Part shown: positions 9,010 to 16,842 of the stretch, piece by piece
How positions within the stretch are numbered: the first letter of the stretch is position 1
How the letters are laid out: each line of letters opens with the position of its first letter
Assembly: GCA_009663005.1 (NCBI GenBank)
Contig: VIGQ01000507.1
Coordinates: 1-17,388 of the forward strand
Direction: 5' to 3'
Length of the DNA: 17,388 nt
From: Actinidia chinensis
Taxonomy: Eukaryota > Streptophyta > Magnoliopsida > Ericales > Actinidiaceae
Program-made: the position numbers and the translations under genes
The notes under the pieces: generated by a model
Told to the model about the DNA's origin: nothing
What the model saw: the letters and a program-made list of their open reading frames with translations, nothing else
Database searches by the model: none

Positions 9010-9672
9010 AAAATTGTAGTAAGACCCCCTATGCCCTATTGTAGTTGTTCAATTTAGTGGGTCAATTATATCGCAAGAATGTATCACATAGACCTGAGGT
9101 TTGTTGTTCTAGCAGTGATTAACCTCAGCCTCTTCCTTCTCCAACACCTCCAAATGGAAATCTAATTGGGGCCACAATGAATCCATTTTGGATTTGAACA
9201 TTTGGGTACTTGCCATTTTCATCTCACTCTTTCTCCTCACTTCGGTCAAGCTTTCCTCTTGAGGTTTCTGTTATGCCAGCCCATAGAATCCGAGCCCGTG
9301 ACTTTTCGATTTCTTGGCAGTTCAGTGATGGCCTCTCTGTTTTGCCACAGCGTCTTTTCTGGGGGTTTGGGATCGTTATTGCGTCTCTCCTTGGCAAAAG
9401 TTGGTTCGGATTTAGTTGTGGGATTTCTGTGGCGGGTTGGGCAATGTTATGGACAATTCATGTTCTGATCATTCAGTTGGATTGTCAAGAGAAAAACCCT
9501 CAAGTTGAAGTCGTTGAGGATATTGGAGGGTGTCCCCCGGAGGAGCACAGCCAAGCTTGGAGTATGACAGTTGTCCTTGATGTGTAGGCCTTGTCCATTA
9601 GAAACTAGCATCCAAGTCCACCAATTAGGACTGGAATTAGTTACAGTCCAAGAATTTTGACGTTACAATGTT
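9010..9672 (+). pseudogene. E1: exon-like duplicated block, product unknown
   Basis: E1 is the best-open of three related blocks (E2 at 13093-13764, E3 at 15960-16530). Two overlapping frames are open: from ATG 9202 (88 codons) and from ATG 9210 to TAG at 9587 (125 codons). The longer frame is rich in hydrophobic residues mid-way (GIVIASLLGKSWFGF, SCGISVAGWAMLW) and ends acidic (VEVVEDIGGCPPEEH, then VLDV-stop). The corresponding wording in E2 occurs but switches frame (VGFGFIGGISVA lies in another frame from FSIPCNFSDASLFF), and E3 differs further. Composition is less AT-rich than the flanks and similarity between copies is highest here, which suggests former exon or transcribed sequence. 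I do not recognise a family. It may equally be a non-coding first exon or 5' leader. Confidence 0.4.
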
Positions 9673-10456
9673 GTTGGAATTTTTTATAGTAACTTAATCG
9701 TTTTTTTTTTCGGGTTAAGTTCTTATTATCTCTGTGGAGTATTATTTTGACATTAATAAAAAAGGATTTATTGATGACAAAGGCAAATAAGAAAAGAAAA
9801 TTCTTTGTTCATTACATTAAATGTATTTTCAACGTTTTTTTTGAAATTCCTACCTGTATCAAAAAATTTCAAATAGAAAAACAACTTCGGTATATGCAGA
9901 ATACTAAGATTATAATTTTGAAAAATATAATAGAGACCCACTTTTAAGCATGAAAATGGCGAATTAAATTAATGAAAGGGGAACATTAAATTTTATGAAA
10001 AGGAAAGAAAACAATAGATGAAACTGAAAATAAAAAGAAATCTCGCGTTTTTGAGCTTGTTTGGCGTATTTGGACGAAAACATAATAATTACCTTTAATT
10101 TGTATTGTCTTTTGAATTTTATCTTTGCAATGATTACATTTAAACTTTTTATTTTAGTTAAAATATTAGTAATAATATATTAAAGAAATAGTAAAAAGAA
10201 AAATATTCTATTTATTTATTGACTTGTAACTAGAACATTAAAAAATTAAAAATAATAGTAATTCAATTATGGAGATCGAAGGAGGCCTATCGTGTGAATT
10301 GCAAATGTCTTATCTAGTTTTTTATTACGTGGCGTACTATTAGAGGCCGTTCACAATCTGACGAGGAAGTGCAACTCAAACTACAGACATTGCAGGAAAT
10401 ATTCCCCTCCATCCCTCATCTCCTCATATCCTTCCTTTGATAGGCTTACTCTTAGT

Positions 10457-10645
10457 ATACTTGGATATTTTAGATCGTCATCTTGCAAATTTTTTTTTTT
10501 TTTTTTTTTTATACTAAAGATCATCTGTGCAAACACTAATTCATCGAACAGTATAACTTCAAAAAATATAATATTCTTATTTTATAAAAATGGACGGATG
10601 CTCTTCATATAACTTGCAAATGAACGGTCTAAACTATCAATGTAT
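10457..10645 (+). repeat. Inverted repeat (hairpin-forming), module C
   Basis: The left arm from 10457 (ATACTTGGATATTTTAGATC, GTCATCTTGCAAA) and right arm 10596-10645 (GGATGCTCTTCATATAACTT, GCAAATGAACGGTCTAAACT, ATCAATGTAT) are reverse complements with small gaps. A T-run of about 20 bases splits the left arm. It is the counterpart of 7271-7412. Confidence 0.6.
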
Positions 10646-10939
10646 GAACCTATATTTCTTTCTTCTGAAGAATCTCCAATACAAGGCATAGAGATGACGG
10701 TTTTGAATTATCTATGTGGATTAAATGTCAATCCGACAAAAGAAAAACTCTCAGAACTTTTAACAGCCAAGAACTCTATCAAAAAAAATGCACATCTCCT
10801 TCTCTCGTCAATCTGAAAATTCAGATTTTAATATACACATATCACCCCTCTTCAATTGGTCCAAAGATGCACCAAGCTCCACCATTAGAGAGTATGGGGA
10901 ATTCTGGCACACCTTTCGAAATCACCAGTGGACCAATTT

Positions 10940-10945
10940 CACGTG
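10940..10945. promoter_or_regulatory. G-box CACGTG in module C
   Basis: CACGTG followed by TTTATAAACCCCGATGG, collinear with the G-box at 7860 in module A. The adjacent TTTATAAA could act as a TATA-like element. Conservation between copies is the only support. Confidence 0.35.
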
Positions 10946-11066
10946 TTTATAAACCCCGATGGAGGGCACCAGTAAGAACCTAGAAACTGAAATAAAAGAA
11001 ATCTCACGGGTTCTTTATTGGCTTTGTTGGCTGGTAAATTTATACAATGTTTTTTTATAACGTTAT

Positions 11067-11301
11067 TTTTTTTTTTTTTTTTTATTTTTTTTTGACTTCG
11101 AACATCAAAACCCAACCCCCAGCTGCAACACCAAGGATATTAATAGCCCAAATCGGCTGAGTGGTCCCCACATCCCCCCCCCCAGAGGTAAATGGAGGAA
11201 GTCTTCGCTGATGGAAAGAACCAAGACTCGAACCCAAGCTCACTGCGTGGAATACAGCCCCCTCTAATCCTCCTCTTTGCCATCAGCGACACCCCTTGTG
11301 C
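11067..11301 (-). mobile_element. tRNA-derived SINE, minus orientation
   Basis: On the minus strand the element starts GCACAAGGGGTGTCGCTGAT, has an RNA polymerase III A-box-like TGGCAAAGAGG (11272-11282), a B-box-like GGGTTCGAGTC (11225-11235) 36 bases downstream, a tRNA-unrelated body with a C/G run, and an A-rich tail seen on the plus strand as the T-run from about 11067 to 11093. The flanks TAACGTTAT (11058-11066) and TAATATTAT (11302-11310) match at 7 of 9 positions, and both differences are the C-to-T and G-to-A changes expected from decay of one CpG, which supports them as a target duplication. Module B has no insert here (near 7935-7955). SINEs rely on LINE enzymes and encode no protein. 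Confidence 0.82.
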
Positions 11302-11426
11302 TAATATTATGTTTTGAGGTGGTTGATAAAAAAAATTACATTACATGTTTCTATAACTAAACTACTCAACAACATACCATATTTTTTTTCTCACTTTCTA
11401 CTTTTATTCAAAAAGTGAAAAACTTA

Positions 11427-11696
11427 TCACTCCGTCCATATGAATTTTGATTTTGAAGATTTAGCCATTTTAAATAAACAAATTATTCTTTTAATTTGTT
11501 TTACCTTTTCAATTTTAATCTCTATCTCTACAATGATACATTTAACTTTTATTTTATCTAAAATATTATGTCAATAATATATCTATTACAGAGAGAGTAA
11601 AGAAAATATTGCATATTTTATTTATACTTTTTAGTTAGACTACTTATAAAATATCCAAATAAAATAATGTTGTATTTTAATATGGGACAAATGAAG
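11427..11696. mobile_element. Stowaway-type (Tc1/mariner) MITE, module D
   Basis: The left terminus CACTCCGTCCATATGAATTT and right terminus (reverse complement CTTCATTTGTCCCATATTAA) resemble the Stowaway consensus, with TA on both sides (11425-11426 and 11697-11698). The interior is collinear with 8066-8326 in module B, so this is the same ancestral insertion inherited by duplication, not an independent one. Confidence 0.75.
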
Positions 11697-11776
11697 TAAT
11701 TTTTTTATAAGCAAACTCAACTGGTCTAAATAATGCGTGGTGAATGGGAAATGTCTCTTATCTAGTTTTCTTATTA

Positions 11777-12486
11777 GGGTAAATGACCCACTGACCTCCC
11801 CCCTCTATTTTGAGACTTACAACTGACCCACCCTATCAGATGTAACATTCTTGTCCCCTCAAACCCCTCTCTCTCACTTTTTCAATTTTTGTATTTTTTT
11901 AATTATCAAATTTATTTGTTTTGGTATTTAAAAGTTTATTGATAAAAATTAAAAAATACTAGAATCAATTTTTCTTAAAGAAGTCTGATGAGAAAGATTA
12001 TTTTTATTAGGAAGTATTTAACAGTAATTCATTTAGATTATCTTTTTTTTTTTAAAATAAGTTTTATTAATAAAAAATAAAAATAAATAATTTAAAATAA
12101 CTATTATTTTAAAAAATGAATATTTATTTTAACGGGTATATTGAAAAAAACTATTTGAAGCAACCTAAATTAAATAACAAATTTATTATTTTTTGCACAA
12201 AAATTTAATTTTAAGTAAATTTTGACATTAAATTTTAAGTAAATTTTGACATTATTTTAAGAATTTGAAGTAAAAATTAATTTATTTAGATTGTATTTTT
12301 TTGGTTATTTGTGAGCGGAAGAGAGAGAAGGGGAAAATGGGAATAAAATTAAAAATTCTGATGGGCCCAACTAACTGAAGGGGAAAATTGAAACGACAAT
12401 GAAACCAGAGGGGAGGTCAGCGTAATACTCAAACCGAGGGGGTCAGTGTATAAATCAAAACCTCAGGGGTGATCAGTGTAATTACC
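11777..12486. mobile_element. MULE-type inverted-repeat element, 710 bp, unit 2 only
   Basis: The left end GGGTAAATGACCCACTGACC is mirrored by the right end, whose reverse complement reads GGTAATTACACTGATCACCC. The arms continue for about 100 bp with subrepeats of CACTGACC..CCC and TTTTGAG. Flanks TTCTTATTA (11768-11776) and TTTTTATTA (12487-12495) agree at 8 of 9 positions, the 9-bp duplication typical of Mutator-like elements. The equivalent site in modules A and C (TAGTTTTTTATTA near 6906 and 10316) is empty. The interior is AT-rich and encodes nothing, with a short duplication TTTTAAGTAAATTTTGACAT near 12210-12254. Confidence 0.87.
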
Positions 12487-13061
12487 TTTTTATTACAGGC
12501 GATGCCGTTCCACCCCGAAGAGACGTGTGAATGGCAAAAACCACCGACATTTGCGGGAATTAGGTTTCCTCCATACCTCATCTCCACAAATCTCTCCCCA
12601 AATCCTTTGCTATGCTCTTAGTCCTTGAGCATACATTGATAGTTTATACGTACATCTTGTAAGTTTATAATGAAGATCATCCGTGAAAATACTACTTCAC
12701 CGAACAAATTATAAATACAAAAAACAAATTGTATTTTATTTTACAATAGAAGGTTTAGCTTTCATTTACTTATCATTCATTTTTTGTAAATAACTTTGGG
12801 TTTACTTTTTGTATTTATATGTTCCATTGAACCTGATATTTCTCTTCTGAAGAATCTCATTGTAAGGTGTCCGAGCTGATCGTTTTTGATCATCTATGGG
12901 GTTGAATTTTAATCCGACAAAAGGGATTGGAGCAATGTAGATAGGAGGGAGCTCATCCCATTTGGCGAGCAACTGATGAAACTCTGCGGTTGTGGCTGTT
13001 ACACACCAACCAAAGTGCAACCTTCCTAAAATTACCATATTAAAAATCTTGCAAAGCTATG

Positions 13062-13071
13062 TCTATATATT
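13062..13071 (+). promoter_or_regulatory. TATA box upstream of E2
   Basis: TCTATATATT in AAGCTATG..TTCGC context, the counterpart of the TATA box at 8982 in module B. It precedes the E2 block by the same distance. The predicted start region is near 13095-13105. Confidence 0.5.
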
Positions 13072-13092
13072 CGCAATATCCATTACATATTT

Positions 13093-13764
13093 ATGCAATA
13101 AATATTGTTGTAAGACCTTCCTATTTCCTGTTTGTAAGGTTTCAATTTAGGGTACATTATATCTAAGAATGTTCACATTGCCTTAGGTTTTTGTTCAGCA
13201 GTGTGATCACATCAGCCTTTTTCCTTCTTCCAACACCAACCAAAATGGAAGTCCAATTGGGCCCCCATTGATTCCATTTTGATTGGAACTTTTGGGTACT
13301 TTCCATTTTCAATCTCAACCTTCTCTAACTTCGGTCAATGCTTCCAGCTTCCTCTTTGTTGTTTCTGTTAGTTGCCCGGCCCATCAGATCCGAGCCGGAG
13401 ACTTTTCAATCCCCTGCAATTTCAGTGATGCCTCTCTGTTTTTTGCCACACGTCTTTTCTGGGTGGCCTTTGGAATTGTTATTTGCGTCTCTCCTTGGCA
13501 AAGTTGGTTTCGGATTTATTGGTGGAATTTCTGTGGCTTGTTTGGGCAATTTTAAGACAATTCCTGTTCTGAATCATCAGTTGTATGTCCAAAAACATAA
13601 ATCCTCAAGTTGAAGTCGTTGAGGATATTGGAGGGTGTCCCCCCGGGAGGAGCACCCAAGCTTGGAGTCTGACAGTGTCCTTGATTGTAGCCTTGTCCAT
13701 TAGACCCTAGCAGCAAGTCACCAGTTAGACTGAATTGTACGTCCAAGAATTTTGGATCCTATGT
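13093..13764 (+). pseudogene. E2: exon-like duplicated block, frame-broken
   Basis: E2 is collinear with E1 over its whole length, from GTAAGACC..CCTAT near 13111 to GTCCAAGAATTTTGGA near 13741. Best-kept parts are GCCCATCAGATCCGAGCCGG, GCGTCTCTCCTTGGCAAAG, AGTTGAAGTCGTTGAGGATA and CCTTGTCCATTAGA. Open stretches at 13283-13555 and 13338-13613 each carry part of the E1-like wording (FSIPCNFSDASLFF in one, VGFGFIGGISVA in the other), so at least one net frame change separates the two copies. This means a decayed coding exon, assembly indels, or a transcribed non-coding exon. The minus-strand frame at 13552-13746 is a shadow. Product not recognised. Confidence 0.4.
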
Positions 13765-13770
13765 ATGTTT

Positions 13771-14940
13771 AAAGCTATTTATTTTTTACAGTATTAAAAT
13801 TTTTTATAAAGTTTATATTCCTGAAATATTTAGATTATCAAAATGGGCCCCAAATATAGACCTCAGGTAAAGCCCATTCCTGTTGAACTTTAATGTTTTA
13901 TTGGCTATTTGTATGTTGATATGTTTAGAGACGAGTTTTACACTCTCCCCTTCTGTACCATTGCACATTAATTTGTAATTTCCATATACAAATACAAAAT
14001 AGAAGTGCATTTGGTTCAAGTAGACTCACAATTTGTAAATTTCTAAACTGGTGTGATAAAGGTTTTTTGGGTTTCCTTAGGGCTTGCTTGATAACTGTTT
14101 AATTTTTATTTTTTATTTATTGAAATAAAATAAACAAAAATTTATCTGCGTTGCTACTAAATTGAAAATAAGGACAAATTATTTTTAGATTTCTTCAAAT
14201 TATTAAAAAAACACCCAAAATGTAGATTTCATTGTTTAACATCATTTTCGTTCTAAAGTATGCTCACGCGCGCCATGTCTTCACCGCTGCAATCTCATCA
14301 TACCTCCAACCGCGGCCGCGGCCCGCAATTATTGAAGAAGTTGAAGGTTTGGAAAGATGGGTTTTTTAATGGAAAACTATGTGGTGAGTGGCCAAAAGTG
14401 TTGTTACCAGAGAATATTCAAACCACACTACAATAAGAAGAAAGATAAGAGGCAAAAACTTCGAAATTTTATTCCCCACCCCTTGTTATACTTCAAAAAA
14501 ACTAGGATTACGGTATACACCCACAGGATCAACACTGTAACTCATCTCGTCAATATTACGCCGATTAACTCAAAATTAACACCCATATTCTCTGATGATT
14601 ATAAAACGCAACAATTTTACTCACCTCACCCACTACTCAAAGAAAAAAAAAATTAACACAACGTTACTGCAAAAACAAAGACCCCACTTACCACCAATAA
14701 CATATTACTAGAAAACTAAATAAAAAAAAGATAACTCTCAAATTACAAATAAAATTTATTATTATTCAACCCAGAGGTGGGGGAAGTCTAAATGCAAACC
14801 ATTGTATACAGGACCCAAAAAAAACAAGAAAATTTATTTTTATTATAATGTTATCCTATATGAAATTACTATTATGACACAAACTCTAAAATTCCAAAGA
14901 CCCAATTTCAGAACAAGTAGCACCAACAAGGTTGTTGTAG
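13771..14940. other. No recognisable gene; one GC-rich islet
   Basis: After E2 the similarity to other units ends. GGGCTTGCTTGATAACTGTT near 14083 looks like one terminus of an hAT-type MITE, but no partner terminus was found. A GC-rich islet with GCGCGCC and CGCGGCCGCGGC lies at 14266-14326. From 14440 to 14900 the plus strand is A/C-rich with poly-A runs; the 99-codon frame at 14357-14656 follows that composition and shows no motif. Confidence 0.45.
14275..14436 (+). CDS. Possible small exon or ORF, 53 codons, unknown
   Basis: An ATG at 14275 opens 53 codons to TAA at 14436. The predicted peptide starts MSSPLQSHHTSNRGRG and is basic in the middle (LLKKLKVWKDG). Its first part coincides with the GC-rich islet that stands out from the surrounding AT-rich DNA. 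A GGTGAGT at about 14380 resembles a plant 5' splice site, so a first exon ending there is conceivable. No family, partner exon or promoter is recognised, and a chance opening is quite possible. Confidence 0.15.
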   Translation: MSSPLQSHHTSNRGRGPQLLKKLKVWKDGFFNGKLCGEWPKVLLPENIQTTLQ

Positions 14941-15797
14941 TTAGGGTAACATAATATGGGAACGCGGGCGGGCGGGAGCAAGAGTAAAGCGCAACGTCTT
15001 TTATTCAAAATACTTGAGAGCGAAAGGGTTCTGAATATGAGGTCTATATTATATAATTTTTTAATTAAAAGTATATCATATATTTGGAGAAGGAAAAATG
15101 AGAGCGGGGAGCGGAGCTATGTCGTCGAATTTGGACTATGGACTGGACCACCAATTAAAAAAACACGTAACAGTTAACCCACTCTCTACTCTACCTGACG
15201 GGAAAGAAGGGTAAAAAACAAAGAGGTTTATATTGAAGATTGAAAGAAGATTAGAGGGGGAAGAGTGAAGTAAGGGAATCATGGGTATTGGGGAAACAGA
15301 CAACCATTGAAGTTTAAATTGAGCTTTGTTTGAATTCAATAGGCTATCTAGGATTACTGGTGACGAATTGTTGCAAAATCAAGAGTTTGAAAGCCAGAGA
15401 ACAAGAACCAATATTAAAGGGAAAAAATTTAACCTAAAAATCGATATTGGAACAGCTGAACACGTCTAAGGTTGGGAGAACACCTCAAAAATTGAAGGGA
15501 TTGAATAGCCAATGAGATTTGTTGATTGCAAGTGGCGCAGGAAGGAGACGAAGATGGTGGTTTGGTGTATACCTAGGTTTGGGAGGTTGAAGAGGAGTAC
15601 GATTAAGAATAATGGGTTTGTATTTTGCCAAAATTAAAATCATGAAAATTTTATAGTGGTTTGTACTTAGAAATGGGTTTGTACCGCATGGCCCATTTTG
15701 GTGGCATTAGAAGTTCCTAAAGGGTAGGGAAGAGTGTGGGTTAACTCAGTTGAGTGAAATTCACCGATGAGATTCAAATGTCTTATCCTAAAATACC
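14941..15797. other. No recognisable gene; purine-rich stretches
   Basis: The segment is G/A-rich on the plus strand (for example GAGAGCGGGGAGCGGAG near 15099 and AGAGGGGGAAGAGTGAAG near 15253), equivalent to C/T-rich sequence on the minus strand as is common in plant 5' leaders. Frames at 14956-15177 and 15136-15339 (minus) lack motifs. GATTCAAATGTCTTATCCTA near 15772 echoes the GCAAATGTCTTATCTAG block of modules A and C, but the rest of the module is absent. Confidence 0.4.
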
Positions 15798-15805
15798 CAT
15801 ATGCA

Positions 15806-15959
15806 GGGTCATGTGGAGGGCACCAACACAATTTTCGTCCCTAAGTGTTGTCTCTGATTTGACTTGTTAAAGAAGAAAAACAAAATAGAGGTTAAATCGT
15901 TAGAGGGACCAAATCGATAATAAGGTGAAAAAACTAGAGGGACGATTTCTCTAATTTGT
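15806..15959. mobile_element. Probable small insertion upstream of E3
   Basis: CATATGCA occurs at 15798-15805 and again at 15960-15967. The second copy is the one collinear with ATATGCAA at the start of E1, so the 154 bases between look like an insertion with an 8-bp target duplication. Inside, AACACAATTTTCGTCCCTAA and, near the right end, the inverted GAGGGACGATTTCTCTAATT form imperfect inverted repeats about 25 bp long, as in tiny MITEs. The exact ends do not pair well, so the boundaries and type are uncertain. Confidence 0.4.
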
Positions 15960-16530
15960 CATATGCAAGTAATTTTGTCGTAAGAACCCCCTATGCTATA
16001 TTGTGTGGTCAATTTAGTGGTACAATATATCATAAGAATGTATCAAATAGATCTGAGGTTTGCTGTTCTAGCAGTGATTCAACTTAGCATCTTCCTTTTT
16101 CAAAACCACAAAAAGGAAGCCTAATTGGGATGATCCCATTGAGTCCATTTTGATTTGAACTTTTGAGTACTTTCCATTTCATCTCACTCGCTCTCCTCAC
16201 TTCTGTCAAGTTCCGATGATGTGTCTGTATTGCTGAAGCCCATTCGAATTGAGCCGGAGGGACTTTTTCCATTCCTTTGGCTGTTTCACTTTGCCACAAC
16301 CCCCCTTTCTGGATTGGGTTACGGGTTGTATTGCCCTTCATACCCGGGTTGGTTTCGGAATAGTTGTGGGATTTTTATTGCCGGGTTTGGGAGAATTGAC
16401 AGGGAATTCTGTTCTAATCTCAGTTGCATTGTCCAGCAACACCCTGAAGTTGAACGTAGTTAGTCGATATTGTTCTTGATGTGTAGCCAATAAGGTTGGA
16501 GTCTGAATTGTTCTTGATGTGTAGCCTAAT
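15960..16530 (+). pseudogene. E3: third exon-like block, no TATA module
   Basis: E3 is collinear with E1 from ATATGCAAGTAATTTTGTCG through CAATTTAGTGG, AAGAATGTATCA, ATAGATCTGAGGTTTG, CTGTTCTAGCAGTGATT, TCCATTTTGATTTGAAC and GGTTTCGGAATAGTTGTGGG to TTGATGTGTAGCC, then repeats TTCTTGATGTGTAGCC near 16510. It is closer to E1 than to E2 in the first 120 bases. Open stretches at 16221-16463 and 16249-16479 do not keep E1's frame. The TATA-containing distal module that precedes E1 and E2 is absent, so if the array is ever transcribed this copy would need another promoter. Product not recognised. Confidence 0.4.
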
Positions 16531-16606
16531 CAAAGTTTGATGTTATTATCTATTTTATGGCTGATTAATGTTAATATTAGGTACAAAAAACATGATCAAT
16601 TTGTGA

Positions 16607-16702
16607 CGGGGAACCTTAAATCAGACACATACTGAAGTTCATAATAGAATTTGCCATCCGAATGATATCAGTGACGTTCTTAAAAATACAAAGCCACTGT
16701 GA
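16607..16702 (+). other. Exon-like open stretch, 31 codons, unknown
   Basis: Between an in-frame TGA at 16604 and a TGA at 16700 the frame reads RGTLNQTHTEVHNRICH and on to VLKNTKPL, with mixed polar composition unlike the low-complexity frames elsewhere. TTAATATTAG just upstream (16571-16580) could be a 3' splice site. It may be a decayed or real internal exon of a gene running to the right, perhaps linked to E3. No family recognised. Confidence 0.2.
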
Positions 16703-16842
16703 TGGATGGTTTTTTTTGATTTTAATTTTGTAGAGTCCCTTGTGGCCATTCGTTCTGGATTAGTATATTTTGTTATTATTAAATTGTTTGTATGTCATTG
16801 TTGAAATAGAAAGTTGCTTCATAAGGAGTTGTTTTTATTTAG

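Larger units (their letters stand above)
7887..9010 (+). repeat. Module B: promoter-like repeat with TATA box
   Basis: The head GGCCTGTTTGGCCGTTTTGG is followed by TACATGTTTCTATAACTA, a T18-20 run, CTTTTATTCAAAAAGT, a complete Stowaway-type MITE, then TCTCCCCATATCCTTTTATA, the left hairpin arm, TGAACCTGATATTTCTTAAG, GAGATGAACGGTTTTGATCA, GGGATTGGAGCAATG, GGGAGCTCATCCCATTTG, CACCAACCAAAATGCACC and a TATA box. All of this is collinear with module D (10977-13092). It lies immediately upstream of E1, as D lies upstream of E2. Compared with D it lacks the SINE and the MULE-type element. The head joins module A without the spacer TAGAAACTGAAATAAAAGAA present before D. Confidence 0.72.
6175..9686 (+). 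repeat. Tandem segmental duplication, unit 1
   Basis: Unit 1 is collinear with 9687-13770. Its start (TTAATC plus a T-run) and the following block (GGATTTATTGATGA / TTATTTATTGATAAAA, TGTATTTTCAACG, CCTACCTGTAT.., TTTCAAATAGAAAAA, CGGTATATGC, ACTAAGATT) are shared by both copies. Then come module A, module B and exon-like block E1 in the same order as C, D and E2. Unit 2 is longer mainly because of a SINE and a MULE-type insertion, while unit 1 alone holds a 217-bp MITE. Identity is moderate with many one-base indels. The boundary at about 9686/9687 is inferred from where similarity restarts. Confidence 0.8.
10012..10976 (+). repeat. Module C: promoter-like repeat, counterpart of A
   Basis: The head GATGAAACTGAAAATAAAAA, GAAATCTCGCG, then GCTTGTTTGGCGTATTTGGA is followed by a Stowaway remnant (right terminus near 10284, reverse complement CTCCTTCGATCTCCATAATT; left terminus missing as in A), GCAAATGTCTTATCTAG, the hairpin, TGAACCTATATTTCTTTC, GATGACGG..TATCTATGTGG, TCAATTGGTCCAAAGATGCA and a G-box. 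The site of the MITE of module A is empty. A T-run at about 10489-10510 interrupts the left hairpin arm. The frame at 10714-10983 covers the distal block and has no counterpart open in A, so I leave it out as a gene. Confidence 0.7.
10977..13092 (+). repeat. Module D: promoter-like repeat with TATA box, counterpart of B
   Basis: The head TAGAAACTGAAATAAAAGAA, ATCTCACGGGTT, GGCTTTGTTGGC matches the heads of A and C. Downstream blocks match B: TACATGTTTCTATAACTA, CTTTTATTCAAAAAGTGAAA, a Stowaway-type MITE, the left hairpin arm at 12631-12682, TTGAACCTGATATTTCTCTT, GGGATTGGAGCAATG, GGGAGCTCATCCCATTTG, CACCAACCAAAGTGCAACC and the TATA box. D is enlarged by a SINE and a MULE-type element. The minus-strand frame at 12802-13038 is a chance opening across these conserved promoter blocks. 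Confidence 0.72.
9687..13770 (+). repeat. Tandem segmental duplication, unit 2
   Basis: Unit 2 is the second copy of the block described at 6175-9686: leader block (9687-10011), module C, module D, exon-like block E2, in the same order and orientation. The leader block shares TTTCAAATAGAAAAAC, CGGTATATGCAGAATACTAA and AAATGTATTTTCAACG with 6290-6390. The extra length comes from a SINE (about 235 bp) and a MULE-type element (710 bp), offset by absence of the 217-bp MITE. Confidence 0.8.

Noticed and set aside
12802..13038. Minus-strand open frame in module D
   Set aside because: The matching region of module B is not open and the sequence is conserved promoter-like DNA on the other strand.
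14083..14160. GGGCTTGCTTGATAACTGTT as one end of an hAT-type MITE
   Set aside because: No inverted partner terminus or target duplication was found downstream or upstream; kept only as a remark.
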